Shown: positions 16,680-25,232 of the stretch, piece by piece
How positions within the stretch are numbered: position 1 is the first letter of the stretch
Layout: every line of letters begins with the position of its first letter
Assembly (NCBI RefSeq): GCF_021601625.1
Contig: NZ_BQHR01000009.1
Coordinates: forward strand, 220,288-284,287
Direction of reading: 5' to 3'
DNA: 64,000 bases
From: Pseudomonas paraglycinae
GTDB lineage: Bacteria; Pseudomonadota; Gammaproteobacteria; Pseudomonadales; Pseudomonadaceae
Position numbers and translations under genes: made by a program
The notes under the pieces: model-generated
Told to the model about the DNA's origin: nothing
Seen by the model: the letters and a program-made list of their open reading frames with translations, nothing else
Databases searched by the model: none

Positions 16680-18260
16680 ATGACTCAGATTCTCGGTCAC
16701 AACTACATCGGTGGTCGTCGCAGTGCGGCGGGCAACGTCAAGCTGCAGAGCGTGGACGCCACCACGGGCGAAGCACTGCCCCACGATTTCATTCAGGCCA
16801 CGGAAGCGGAAGTAGACGCCGCCGCCAAAGCCGCTGCGGCGGCGTATCCGGCGTATCGCAGCCTCAGCGCCGAACGCCGCGCGCAGTTTCTCGATGCGAT
16901 TGCCGATGAACTGGACGCGCTGGGCGATGATTTCGTCGCCGTGGTCTGTCGCGAAACCGCACTGCCGGCCGGGCGGATTCAAGGTGAAAGAGGGCGCACC
17001 AGCGGCCAGATGCGCTTGTTCGCCAAAGTCCTGCGACGCGGTGATTTCTACGGTGCGCGGATCGATTTGCCGTTGCCGGATCGTCAGCCGCTGCCACGTC
17101 CGGATCTGCGCCAATACCGCATCGGCCTCGGCCCAGTGGCGGTGTTCGGTGCAAGCAATTTTCCGCTGGCATTCTCCACCGCTGGCGGCGATACCGCGTC
17201 GGCGCTGGCGGCCGGTTGCCCGGTGGTGTTCAAGGCCCACAGCGGCCACATGGCCACCGCTGAGCTGGTCGCCGATGCGCTGATCCGTGCAGCAGAAAAA
17301 ACCGCGATGCCGGCCGGTGTGTACAACATGATCTACGGTGGTGGCGTCGGTGAATGGCTGGTCAAACATCCGGCCATTCAGGCGGTAGGTTTCACCGGTT
17401 CGCTGCGGGGCGGACGGGCGCTGTGTGACATGGCTGCCGCGCGGCCTCAGCCGATCCCGGTGTTCGCCGAGATGTCGAGCATCAACCCGGTGATTGTGTT
17501 GCCTCAGGCGCTGGCCGTGCGTTCGGAAACGGTCGCTCGCGATCTGACAGCGTCGGTGGTGCAGGGCTGCGGTCAGTTCTGTACCAATCCGGGCCTGGTG
17601 ATCGGCATCCGTTCGCCACAGTTCACCGCATTCGTTGAGCAAGTCGCGGCGCTGATCGGTGATCAACCGGCGCAAACCATGCTCAATGCCGGGACCCTCG
17701 GCAGCTACGGCAAGGGCGTGGAAAAACTTTTGGTGCACGCTGGCATCGAGCATCTGGCGGGCAATCCGCAACAGGGCAATCAGGCGCAGCCGCAGTTGTT
17801 CAAAGCGGATGTTCGCCTGCTGATCGATGGCGATGAAGTGCTGCAGGAAGAGGTGTTCGGCCCGACCACAGTGATTGTCGAAGTGGCCGATCAGGCGCAG
17901 TTGAGCGCGGCGTTGAATGGCCTGCACGGGCAACTGACGGCGACCATCATCGGCGAGCAGACGGATTTCGAGCGCTTCCCGGAGCTGACGCCGTTGCTGG
18001 AACAGAAGGTCGGGCGGATCCTGCTCAATGGTTATCCGACCGGTGTCGAAGTCTGTGATTCGATGGTTCACGGCGGTCCGTATCCGGCGACGTCCGATGC
18101 TCGAGGTACCTCGGTGGGGACGCTGGCGATCGATCGATTCCTGCGTCCGGTGTGCTTCCAGAATTACCCCGACAGCCTGCTGCCGGAACCGCTGAAAAAC
18201 GCCAACCCGCTGCGTATTCAGCGGCTGGTCGACGGCAAGCCATCGCGCGAAGCCCTCTAA
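16680..18260 (+). CDS. Alpha-ketoglutarate semialdehyde dehydrogenase
   Basis: The 526-residue protein belongs to the long KGSADH branch of aldehyde dehydrogenases. Landmarks are GPVAVFGASNFPLAFSTAGG (about residues 155-174), the glutamate in VFAEMSSINPVIV (about 262), the catalytic cysteine in QGCGQFCTNPG (about 301) and QEEVFGPTTVIVE (about 391). It oxidises alpha-ketoglutarate semialdehyde to 2-oxoglutarate, the last step of the pentonate pathway. It starts ten bases after the FAH gene stop, with AAGGAG in between, so the two are co-translated from one transcript. Confidence 0.92.
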   Translation: MTQILGHNYIGGRRSAAGNVKLQSVDATTGEALPHDFIQATEAEVDAAAKAAAAAYPAYRSLSAERRAQFLDAIADELDALGDDFVAVVCRETALPAGRIQGERGRTSGQMRLFAKVLRRGDFYGARIDLPLPDRQPLPRPDLRQYRIGLGPVAVFGASNFPLAFSTAGGDTASALAAGCPVVFKAHSGHMATAELVADALIRAAEKTAMPAGVYNMIYGGGVGEWLVKHPAIQAVGFTGSLRGGRALCDMAAARPQPIPVFAEMSSINPVIVLPQALAVRSETVARDLTASVVQGCGQFCTNPGLVIGIRSPQFTAFVEQVAALIGDQPAQTMLNAGTLGSYGKGVEKLLVHAGIEHLAGNPQQGNQAQPQLFKADVRLLIDGDEVLQEEVFGPTTVIVEVADQAQLSAALNGLHGQLTATIIGEQTDFERFPELTPLLEQKVGRILLNGYPTGVEVCDSMVHGGPYPATSDARGTSVGTLAIDRFLRPVCFQNYPDSLLPEPLKNANPLRIQRLVDGKPSREAL

Positions 18261-18271
18261 GCCCCATGCCA

Positions 18272-18411
18272 TGATCGTTCCCACGCTGCGTTTCGTTGAT
18301 CGTTCCCACGCTCCGCGTGGGAATGCAGCCCGGGACGCTCTGCGTCCCATTCGAGAGCTGGAACGCGGAGCGTCCCTTGAGGCATTCCCACGCAGAGCGT
18401 GGGAACGATCA
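18272..18411. repeat. Intergenic long palindromic repeat, family A (copy 3, with extra half-copy)
   Basis: A truncated arm at 18272-18290 (TGATCGTTCCCACGCTGCG) precedes a complete element from 18297 to 18411, which ends GCGTGGGAACGATCA. The extra arm suggests a tandem duplication followed by decay. Confidence 0.83.
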
Positions 18412-18456
18412 AGAGCGGGGCTTTGAGCTATCATTGGCCCTTTCCCCCTGAAAGAC

Positions 18457-18774
18457 ATGATTGCCATGACTGCCGTAACCGACACCCTTCTCAACGCCCT
18501 CGAACACTGCGGTATGGTCGAAATCGACGGCCTGCACGCTTTCGAATTCGCCCTCGACGAAGACGACAACCTGCACATCGAATGCATCGATGGCCGTACC
18601 GCCAAGCACTGGGAATTCACCCCGGCTCAGGTGGCGGCGGCGACGTTTGATGAAGACCTGCAGAGCTGGTTGATCGTCGGTTTTTCCAGCGACACCAAAA
18701 CCGTTGGCGAACACCGTCTGGTGTGCCTCGGTGACGTACTGAGCAGTGCCGACGACGAGGATGAAACTGAATGA
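18457..18774 (+). CDS. Small acidic protein, DUF5629-like
   Basis: This is a 105-residue acidic cytoplasmic protein without signal peptide or membrane segment (EFALDEDDNLHIECIDGR, then KHWEFTPAQVAAATFDEDLQ). It resembles Pseudomonas DUF5629 proteins; that name is from memory and moderately sure. A second ATG at 18466 (MTAVTDTLLNAL) is an equally good start, since neither has a strong ribosome site. The stop overlaps the start of the lactonase gene by four bases (ATGA), so the two are translationally coupled. Confidence 0.72.
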   Translation: MIAMTAVTDTLLNALEHCGMVEIDGLHAFEFALDEDDNLHIECIDGRTAKHWEFTPAQVAAATFDEDLQSWLIVGFSSDTKTVGEHRLVCLGDVLSSADDEDETE

Positions 18775-19946
18775 ACATGCGTAAATTCTGGCCATTGCTG
18801 ATGGCCGGCAGTGTCGGCGCGATGGGCCTTTCCAGTGCCTCGGCCGAGAGCTTCCAGTTTTTGGTGGGCTCCTACACCGCCGGCACCAGCGAAGGCATCT
18901 ACCGGATGAACTTCAACAGCGCCACCGGCCAGATCGCCGCCAAACCGCTGCAAGTGATCAAGAGCGAAAACCCGTCGTGGCTGACCCTTTCGAAGGATCA
19001 GCACCGGGTGTTCGTGGTCAACGAAAACGGCCCGGGCCAGAAAGATCCGGTCGGCCGCGTCAGCAGTTATTCCATCGATCCGAAGACCCACGCCCTGACC
19101 CTGATCAATCAAGTGCAGAGCCTGGGCAACGAGCCGACCCATTCGAGCCTCAGCGGCGACGCCAGCCATCTGTTCGTCAGCAACTACTCGGTGGTTGAAG
19201 ATCCGGGCGGCACCCTTGCGGTATTGCCGGTGGGCAGCGACGGCAAGCTCAAACCGGTGGTGCAGATGAGCGCGCACCCGGCGAGCCGGGTCAATCCCGA
19301 GCGCCAAGCCTCGAACCACGTGCACTCGACGGTGTCCTCGCCGGACGGTCGTTACGTGTTCTCCAATGACCTGGGTGCGGACAAGGTCTTCATCTACCAA
19401 TTCGACCCGAAAGCCAACCCGGAACTGCCGCTGACCCCGGCGAAAACCGCGTCGGTGCAACTGCCAGCCGGCAGCGGCCCGCGTCATCTGCTGTTCAGCG
19501 CTGACGGCAAACATGCCTGGCTGACCATGGAAATGAGTGCTCAGGTCGCAGTGTTCGATTACAAGGACGGCGTCCTGACCCAGACGCAACTGGTCGATCT
19601 GGCTGCCGGCCAGCCGACGTCGGACAAAGCCGCCGCCGCGCTGCACGCGTCCGTCGACGGCAAATTCCTCTACGTCAGCAACCGTGGTACCGCCAATCAG
19701 CTGCTGGTGTTCGCCATCGACCCGGCCAGTGGCCAGCTCAAGGAACTGCAACGACGTTCGGTGGAAGGCGATCACCCGCGTGAGTTCAGCCTCGATCCAA
19801 GCGGCAAATTCCTGCTGATCGCCAACCAGAAGAGCAACCAGATTGTCGTGGTCGAGCGCGACGACAAGACCGGTTTGCTGGGCAAAACCGTGCAAAAACT
19901 GTCGATGGACGCCCCGAGCGATCTGAAGTTTCTCGTGCGTCAATAA
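18771..19946 (+). CDS. Exported lactonase-family seven-bladed propeller protein
   Basis: The 391-residue protein starts with a signal peptide (MRKFWPLLMAGSVGAMGLSS, cleavage after about residue 25). It continues as a 6-phosphogluconolactonase-type propeller (PF10282): FLVGSYTAGTSEGIYRMNF, SNHVHSTVSSPDGRYVFSND, LPAGSGPRHLLFSADGKHAW and DHPREFSLDPSGKFLLIANQ. A periplasmic location rules out a role in the cytoplasmic pentose phosphate pathway. The likely substrates are sugar lactones made outside the inner membrane. The pentonate pathway 500 bases upstream would benefit from such an activity, but a repeat separates them, so this link is inference. Confidence 0.87.
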   Translation: MNMRKFWPLLMAGSVGAMGLSSASAESFQFLVGSYTAGTSEGIYRMNFNSATGQIAAKPLQVIKSENPSWLTLSKDQHRVFVVNENGPGQKDPVGRVSSYSIDPKTHALTLINQVQSLGNEPTHSSLSGDASHLFVSNYSVVEDPGGTLAVLPVGSDGKLKPVVQMSAHPASRVNPERQASNHVHSTVSSPDGRYVFSNDLGADKVFIYQFDPKANPELPLTPAKTASVQLPAGSGPRHLLFSADGKHAWLTMEMSAQVAVFDYKDGVLTQTQLVDLAAGQPTSDKAAAALHASVDGKFLYVSNRGTANQLLVFAIDPASGQLKELQRRSVEGDHPREFSLDPSGKFLLIANQKSNQIVVVERDDKTGLLGKTVQKLSMDAPSDLKFLVRQ

Positions 19947-19947
19947 G

Positions 19948-19975
19948 CCGCAGGCCCCGGTTTGCGGGGCCTGAA
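19948..19975 (+). terminator. Hairpin after the lactonase gene
   Basis: The arms AGGCCCCG and CGGGGCCT form a strong stem immediately after the stop codon. There is no T run, so it may protect the transcript end more than terminate by itself. Confidence 0.6.
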
Positions 19976-20102
19976 GCTATGTATTAATCCTGCTGATAAC
20001 AGGTAATGTTGCAAAGCATTTCAAGCGATAGACCCTCGAGCGTTAAGTTTGCTTCACGGCCCAACCGGGCAAGCAAGCCAACTGAACACGAGGGTTACCA
20101 CC

Positions 20103-20282
20103 ATGAACTTCAATCTCTTCTCGATCATCGCCGCTTCCGCCATCTCCGCCACCGTGGCTCTGCCAGCCAGTGCCAACGTTGAAATCAGCGACAAAAAATC
20201 CCACACCCAGAGCTACACCCAGAAATACCTGCAACAAAGCGCCAACTTCTACGCCGCGCTGGATCACAAAGCTCAACACTGA
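20103..20282 (+). CDS. Small exported protein of unknown function
   Basis: The start at MNFNLFSIIAASAISATVAL gives 59 residues: a signal peptide of about 23 residues and a short mature part (NVEISDKKSHTQSYTQKYLQ) rich in Gln, Ser, Lys and Tyr. A GAGGGT site precedes the ATG; the longer upstream frame from 20049 has no ribosome site. No family is recognised. It appears to be a single-gene unit ending at the hairpin at 20302. Confidence 0.68.
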   Translation: MNFNLFSIIAASAISATVALPASANVEISDKKSHTQSYTQKYLQQSANFYAALDHKAQH

Positions 20283-20301
20283 AATTTCCGTCACACCCTG
20301 G

Positions 20302-20379
20302 AACTGCCCAAGACTGCGATCCTTTGATCTTGTTTCTCAAAAAGCAAAATCAAAAGATCGCAGCCTTGGGCAGTTTTTT
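20302..20379 (+). terminator. REP-like inverted repeat acting as terminator
   Basis: AACTGCCCAAGACTGCGATC pairs with GATCGCAGCCTTGGGCAGTT about 50 bases later and is followed by TTTTTT. The motif AAAGATCGCAGCCT is a common pseudomonad intergenic repeat. Its position just after the 59-residue gene suits a terminator. Confidence 0.75.
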
Positions 20380-20537
20380 GCCTGCGCAACGACCGACGAC
20401 AGCTATTTTCAAACAGCGAGATAGACCGGCTAAATAATCAACGAAGCTGATGGTTACTATGGAAAACCCTGAGTGGTTACCCCGGCTTTTTTGATCGATT
20501 CTGTGGACCTCGAAACATTGTCCACGGAGCACACATC

Positions 20538-20750
20538 ATGGCCAGTTCAATCATCACTTCCGCTAAACGCGGCGCCTACGTGGCCATCGGTCTGTACCTG
20601 GTCATGGTGCTGTTTGTCAGTCTGGCGTCGCAGTCGCAACACAGCTTCGAAGCACCAATCGACGTCGCCCATCCCGGCATCCAGTTCGAACTCCGCTCGC
20701 AAAACGCGACGGTGGATTCAGCTGAACTCGCGGGAGTCGGCGGAGCATGA
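20538..20750 (+). CDS. Small single-span membrane protein, unknown
   Basis: A 70-residue protein with one hydrophobic segment (VAIGLYLVMVLFVSLAS, about residues 15-31) and a soluble polar tail. GGAG lies nine bases before the ATG. Its stop overlaps the next start by four bases, so it is coupled to the following gene. No family is recognised. Confidence 0.55.
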   Translation: MASSIITSAKRGAYVAIGLYLVMVLFVSLASQSQHSFEAPIDVAHPGIQFELRSQNATVDSAELAGVGGA

Positions 20751-21004
20751 AAGGCTACAGACTCTGGGTCATTGCCGGACTGGCGTTCATGACCAACGGC
20801 GCTTCGCTTTTGGGATTCGGTCAGGGCTCGGTCGGTGGACTGGCCCGGGCCATAGAGGCCAATCACAGCATCGCTCACAACATCGAACGGGCCAATGCGC
20901 TGGGGCTGCTGGCCGGCAATCCGCCAGTGAAAACCGCCAGCGGATTTCTTGGTCCGTTCGAAGTGGATTGCTCGGCCATCGGCATGTGTGAAGTGCTGGC
21001 GTAA
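20747..21004 (+). CDS. Small exported or anchored protein, unknown
   Basis: An 85-residue protein whose first 20-25 residues (YRLWVIAGLAFMTNGASLLG) look like a signal peptide or anchor. A short mature part follows with two cysteines near the end (EVDCSAIGMCEVLA) that could pair. It overlaps the preceding gene by ATGA. The pair looks like a two-gene unit of envelope proteins; no function can be assigned. Confidence 0.55.
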   Translation: MKGYRLWVIAGLAFMTNGASLLGFGQGSVGGLARAIEANHSIAHNIERANALGLLAGNPPVKTASGFLGPFEVDCSAIGMCEVLA

Positions 21005-21009
21005 CGTGC

Positions 21010-21594
21010 CTACTTTTTCATGATGCCGGTGAACAGCTCCGATTCCAGAAACCGCTGCAACCAGGCCTGCAACCGCACGTAAGGCGTCTGTGCAAACCAG
21101 TCACGATCAACGTGAGCAAACTGGCGAACGAACGGCAACAGCGCGATATCGGCCAGGCTCGGATGCGCGGTCAACAAGTAATCGCGACCCTCGAGCAGCT
21201 CATCGAGCCGCTGCAAGAACAACGCACCTTCCGCGCGATAAACCTCCATCGGCTGTTCCGGATAACGCTCGGCGTACTTGTAGCGATTCAAGTGAATCTT
21301 GAACACTTGATCGTTGGCTTCAATCAACTCGGCGATCCTTGAATCGCCCCCCAGCAACCACTCATCCGGATCGTTCTGCGCCAGCGCCCAGCGCATGATC
21401 TCCAGACTTTCATCGATCACCTGACCGTCCGCATCCAGCACCGGCACCGTGCCCTTGGGCGAGATCGCCAGCATCTGGGCCGGTTTGGCTTTCAGGCTGA
21501 CTTCAACGATCTCAATCGGCACACCCGAATAACGCAGGGCCATCCGCGCCCGCATCGCGTACGGGCAGCGGCGGAAGGAATACAGCGTGTTCAT
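21010..21594 (-). CDS. Glutathione S-transferase family protein with thioredoxin-type cysteine
   Basis: The 194-residue protein has an N-terminal thioredoxin-fold GST domain (LYSFRRCPYAMRARMALRYS; SPKGTVPVLDADGQVIDESL with the cis-proline and glutathione-binding serine region) and a helical C-terminal domain (HPSLADIALLPFVRQFAHVD). The active residue is a cysteine (RCPYAMR), as in omega-class and glutaredoxin-2-like proteins, suggesting thiol transfer or reduction chemistry. Its start overlaps the end of sbcC by four bases on the same strand, so it is the last gene of an sbcD-sbcC-gst unit. Confidence 0.88.
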   Translation of the reverse strand: MNTLYSFRRCPYAMRARMALRYSGVPIEIVEVSLKAKPAQMLAISPKGTVPVLDADGQVIDESLEIMRWALAQNDPDEWLLGGDSRIAELIEANDQVFKIHLNRYKYAERYPEQPMEVYRAEGALFLQRLDELLEGRDYLLTAHPSLADIALLPFVRQFAHVDRDWFAQTPYVRLQAWLQRFLESELFTGIMKK

Positions 21595-24500
21595 TTCACC
21601 TCCAGTGTGCTCAAACCGTTGCCCTGGCGCTGTACCTGAATCTGCACCGGAATCCGCTCGTGCATTTCCTGCACGTGGGAAATCACCGCGACCTTGCGGC
21701 CTTGCGCCTGCAAGCCGTCGAGGGCGTCCATGGCCAGTTGCAGGGATTCCGGATCTAGGCTGCCGAAACCTTCGTCGATGAACAGTGATTCGATCTTCAA
21801 CGTGCTCGACGCCATCGAGGCCAGGCCCAGCGCGAGGGCCAGCGACACCAGGAAGGTTTCGCCACCGGACAGCGAATGCACCGAGCGCAGTTCGTCGCCC
21901 ATTTCGGTGTCCATCACCAGCAGGCCGAGCATGCTGCCGCCACGCTTGAGGCGATAGCGCTTGACCAGTTGCCGCAGCTGCACGTTGGCGTGATGCACCA
22001 GTAGGTCAAGGTTGTAGGCCTGGGCGATCTTGCGGAAGGTGTCGCCGGTGGCCGAGCCGATCAGCGCATTGAGCCGCGCCCAGCGCTGATACTCGGCATA
22101 GGCGTCGGCGATCTGCTGCGCGAGCGCCTGATTGGCATTCTGGCGCCGCTGGTCTTCGGCCTGCTCGGCGCGCAGTTCGGCGCATTGCTGTTCGCTGGCC
22201 GTGCACTGGTTTTGCAGGTCGGCGAGGGCGCTGGCGAGTTGTTCGGCATCCAGATTGCCGTTGTGTTGGGACTGATGATCGAGCAGGCGCTGATCGCGTT
22301 CCTGCAACAACACCTTGGCCTGTTCAACGGCTTTTTCGTTGCGCTGCAAGCGCTGGCGCAGTTCATCGACTTGCGCGTCATCGACCCGCAGCAAGTCTTC
22401 GAGGCCACCGTCATCCAGCTCCGGATGGCGGGCGCGCCAGTCGGCAATTTTGCCGGCCAGATCGCGGTCTTCGGTTTCCAGCGCTTGCAGACGTTCCTGC
22501 TGCGCTTTCAGTTCGGCGGCGATTTGCACGAGCTGCGTACGCGCGTCCTGCAGCGCCTGAGTCGTCGTGGATTCGGCGTTGCGCGCCTGTTCCACCGCCT
22601 GTTCCAGTTGCTGCTGCCAATGCTCGGCGCAGGTGTGATCACCCAGCAATTGCGCAAGCTTCTCTTGGCTGGCCTGTTGTTGCCCTGTCAGCGTGTTGAG
22701 CTGCTGCTCAGCGTTTTGCAGCTGCTGCACACGGCCCTGTTGGCGGTCCTGTTCTTTCTCAAGCGTCTGCTGGCGTTGTTGCTGTTCGGCCAGCTCTTCC
22801 TTCTGTTGATCGACTTGCGCCAGACGTTCGGCAATCTGCCGGTCAAGCTGCATGAAGGTCGCGGCCGGTTCGGCGCGCAAGGCGTCGAGGGTGTCGCTCG
22901 GCAGCAGTGTGGCGAAGGCCGCCAGTTCTTCGTCCAGGCGTTGGCGATCAGCACTCAGCTCGCGCTGCTGATTGCTCAGGTGCTGCGACGCTTGGTGGTG
23001 TGCGGTTTCGGCCTGACGCAATTGCTGGGTCAGACGCGCCGCATCCTGTTGCAACGTGAGCAGGGCGGTCTGGCGCTGTTCGTCCTGGGTGATGCTCTGG
23101 TTCAGTTGATCGTTCTGGCGAGTCAGCCACGCGGCGCGCTTGTCACTGTCCTGATTCAGCAACGACGCAGCCAGCGGATGCGCCTCGATGCTCGGCGTCA
23201 GCGATTGTTGCTGAGCAGCCAGTTGTTCCTGCTGTTGCAGCAACTCTTTCTGTTGGGCAATCACGCCACCGACGCTGGCGCGCAGCTCGGTGAGTTTTTC
23301 CTTCAGTTGATCGACGGCTTGCTGCGCGCTGGCCTGCTCGCTTTCGTCGTGACGGCCGAGGCTTTGCAACAGGGCTTCCGGCTGGTGATACGGATGTTCG
23401 TTGCTGCCGCAGACCGGGCACGGCTGGTCGTCCTGCAACTGCGCGCGCAGCTCTTCGACACTGGCACTGCGGGCCAGACGCTGACGTTCGAGCAATTCAC
23501 GGGTGACGTTGAGGGTCTGTTCGGCGACAGTCAGCTCGGACTTGGTTTTCACCCCGTCCTGGGTCAGGCGCTCGCGCTCCTGTTGCGCATCGAGCTGACG
23601 CTGTTGCAGTTCGGCACTGCGTTTGTCCAGCTCCTGCTGACTGGCCCACAGGCGCGTCAGGTCTTCAATGGCGCGCAGCTGCTTGCGGTTGTCCTGCAAC
23701 AGAGTGCCGAGGATGCCGATCTGTTCGGCGACCGCGTCCGGTTCGGCACCAGCCTCCTTGAACAATACTTCCAGCTGTTGCTTCTGCGTGGCGAGCGCTT
23801 CGCTGGCGCGAGTGGCGTTTTCTTCGAGAGAGGCCAGTTCACCTTGGCCCTTGTTCAACCGATTGCCGATCAGCATCAGTTGCTGCAAGCGGTCGCGATA
23901 GGCATTCCACGCTTCGCTCAATGGTGCCAAGTGAGCGCTTTGCTCAAGATCAGCGGCAATGCGCTGCAAGCGTTCGGCGACCTGTTTTTGCTGATCGAGC
24001 AGGGACTGGATCGTGCTTTGGCCCTGAGTGCAGGCTTGCTCTGCGGCGTGCTTCGTTTCGGTGCCGGACGCAACGTCCTTGGCAAGGCGGGCGAGGGTGC
24101 TTTGCTCCTCGAAAGCCTGGCGCAACAGCGGCGCGCTTTCGCTCAGCTGCGTTTGCGCCTGGGTCAGGGCGATCTGCGCTGCGGCGAGATCCTGTTCCAG
24201 TCGCGTCTGGCGCTCGGTCAGCTCGCTATGTTGCTGGGTATGCGCGTGGATCTGTGCAGCGAGTGGCGTCAGCTGGGTATCAAGTTCGGTTTTGCGGGCG
24301 AACTGGTGCCGTTGCGGGGCAAGTTGTTCGAGGCGGGTGAGCTTCAGACGCTCACCGGCCAGCGACTCCCTTTCGTGCTCGGCGCTGCGCAGTTGTTCGG
24401 CGGCGGCCTGTTGCGAGTCTTGCAGCCGCAGCAGTTCCTTGAGCCAGTCGTGCTGCTGCTCGATTTGTTTGAGCTGCGCCTGCTGCAACTTGAGTTGTTG

Positions 24501-25232
24501 CTGGGCGGCATTGAAGCGCTCGTCGAGTTCTGCGCGAGCCTCGGGGGCCAGCGGGGTCACGCCGGTAGCCTGATCCTGCAACTGCTTGTGGGCTTCGCGG
24601 GCCTCCTTGGTCTTGTCGAATGCGCGGCGGCCGAGGCGGGTGTAGAGCGCGGTATCGGTGAGTTTTTCCAGCAGTTCGCTGCGGTCGTTGTCGTCGGCCT
24701 TGAGGAACGCACTGAATTCGCTCTGGGCCAGCAGCACGGCGCGGGTGAATTGTTCGAAGTTCAGGCCCAGCGCGGCTTCAAGCTGAGTCTTGTACTCGCC
24801 TTTCTGGCTGGCGAGCAGTTGATCCTGATCGATGTCGCGCAGGCTCTGACGGCTGGCCTGCAACTTGCCGCCGGCCTTTTCCCGAGCGCGGTTGGCTTCC
24901 CAGCGCGCGCGATAGCGACGGCCATCGACGCCGACAAAATCTACTTCGGCAAAGCCTTCACCCGTGCCGCGACGCAGCAGGGTGCGCGGGTCGCCGGTGG
25001 CGATTTCGCCGTCGGCGTCCGGCACTTTGGCGTCACGCCCGGTGTTGTTCAGACGCGGCACGGCGCCGAACAGCGCCAGACACAGCGCATCGAGCAAGGT
25101 ACTTTTGCCGGCGCCGGTCGGGCCGGTGATCGCAAACAGTCCGGCGCTGGCCAGCGGTTCGGCGGTGAAGTCGATCTCGAACGGGCCGGCCAGCGAAGCG
25201 AGGTTCTTCAAACGAATGGCGAGAATCTTCAT
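21591..25232 (-). CDS. sbcC: Exonuclease subunit SbcC (Rad50-like ATPase)
   Basis: The 1213-residue protein has the Rad50/SMC layout: Walker A GPTGAGKST at residues 37-45, long coiled coils rich in Gln, Leu and Glu, the zinc hook CPVCGSNEHPYH near residue 606, and the C-terminal signature SLSGGETFLVSLALALGLAS with Walker B LFIDEGFGSLD near 1150. With SbcD it forms the complex that cleaves hairpins and opens DNA ends. The gene overlaps sbcD by four bases (ATGA) and the GST gene by four bases. The high Gln content of the coiled coil is normal for pseudomonads. An unusually long open frame on the opposite strand is a composition artefact. Confidence 0.97.
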   Translation of the reverse strand: MKILAIRLKNLASLAGPFEIDFTAEPLASAGLFAITGPTGAGKSTLLDALCLALFGAVPRLNNTGRDAKVPDADGEIATGDPRTLLRRGTGEGFAEVDFVGVDGRRYRARWEANRAREKAGGKLQASRQSLRDIDQDQLLASQKGEYKTQLEAALGLNFEQFTRAVLLAQSEFSAFLKADDNDRSELLEKLTDTALYTRLGRRAFDKTKEAREAHKQLQDQATGVTPLAPEARAELDERFNAAQQQLKLQQAQLKQIEQQHDWLKELLRLQDSQQAAAEQLRSAEHERESLAGERLKLTRLEQLAPQRHQFARKTELDTQLTPLAAQIHAHTQQHSELTERQTRLEQDLAAAQIALTQAQTQLSESAPLLRQAFEEQSTLARLAKDVASGTETKHAAEQACTQGQSTIQSLLDQQKQVAERLQRIAADLEQSAHLAPLSEAWNAYRDRLQQLMLIGNRLNKGQGELASLEENATRASEALATQKQQLEVLFKEAGAEPDAVAEQIGILGTLLQDNRKQLRAIEDLTRLWASQQELDKRSAELQQRQLDAQQERERLTQDGVKTKSELTVAEQTLNVTRELLERQRLARSASVEELRAQLQDDQPCPVCGSNEHPYHQPEALLQSLGRHDESEQASAQQAVDQLKEKLTELRASVGGVIAQQKELLQQQEQLAAQQQSLTPSIEAHPLAASLLNQDSDKRAAWLTRQNDQLNQSITQDEQRQTALLTLQQDAARLTQQLRQAETAHHQASQHLSNQQRELSADRQRLDEELAAFATLLPSDTLDALRAEPAATFMQLDRQIAERLAQVDQQKEELAEQQQRQQTLEKEQDRQQGRVQQLQNAEQQLNTLTGQQQASQEKLAQLLGDHTCAEHWQQQLEQAVEQARNAESTTTQALQDARTQLVQIAAELKAQQERLQALETEDRDLAGKIADWRARHPELDDGGLEDLLRVDDAQVDELRQRLQRNEKAVEQAKVLLQERDQRLLDHQSQHNGNLDAEQLASALADLQNQCTASEQQCAELRAEQAEDQRRQNANQALAQQIADAYAEYQRWARLNALIGSATGDTFRKIAQAYNLDLLVHHANVQLRQLVKRYRLKRGGSMLGLLVMDTEMGDELRSVHSLSGGETFLVSLALALGLASMASSTLKIESLFIDEGFGSLDPESLQLAMDALDGLQAQGRKVAVISHVQEMHERIPVQIQVQRQGNGLSTLEVK

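Noticed and set aside
15564-18620. 1018-codon antisense frame across the FAH and semialdehyde dehydrogenase genes
   Set aside because: It runs through two well-supported genes and a repeat element; composition is His/Arg/Gln-rich with no domain.
20302-20379. Riboswitch or sRNA at the long hairpin
   Set aside because: The motif is a widespread Pseudomonas intergenic repeat and ends in a T run after a gene, so a terminator/REP explanation is enough.
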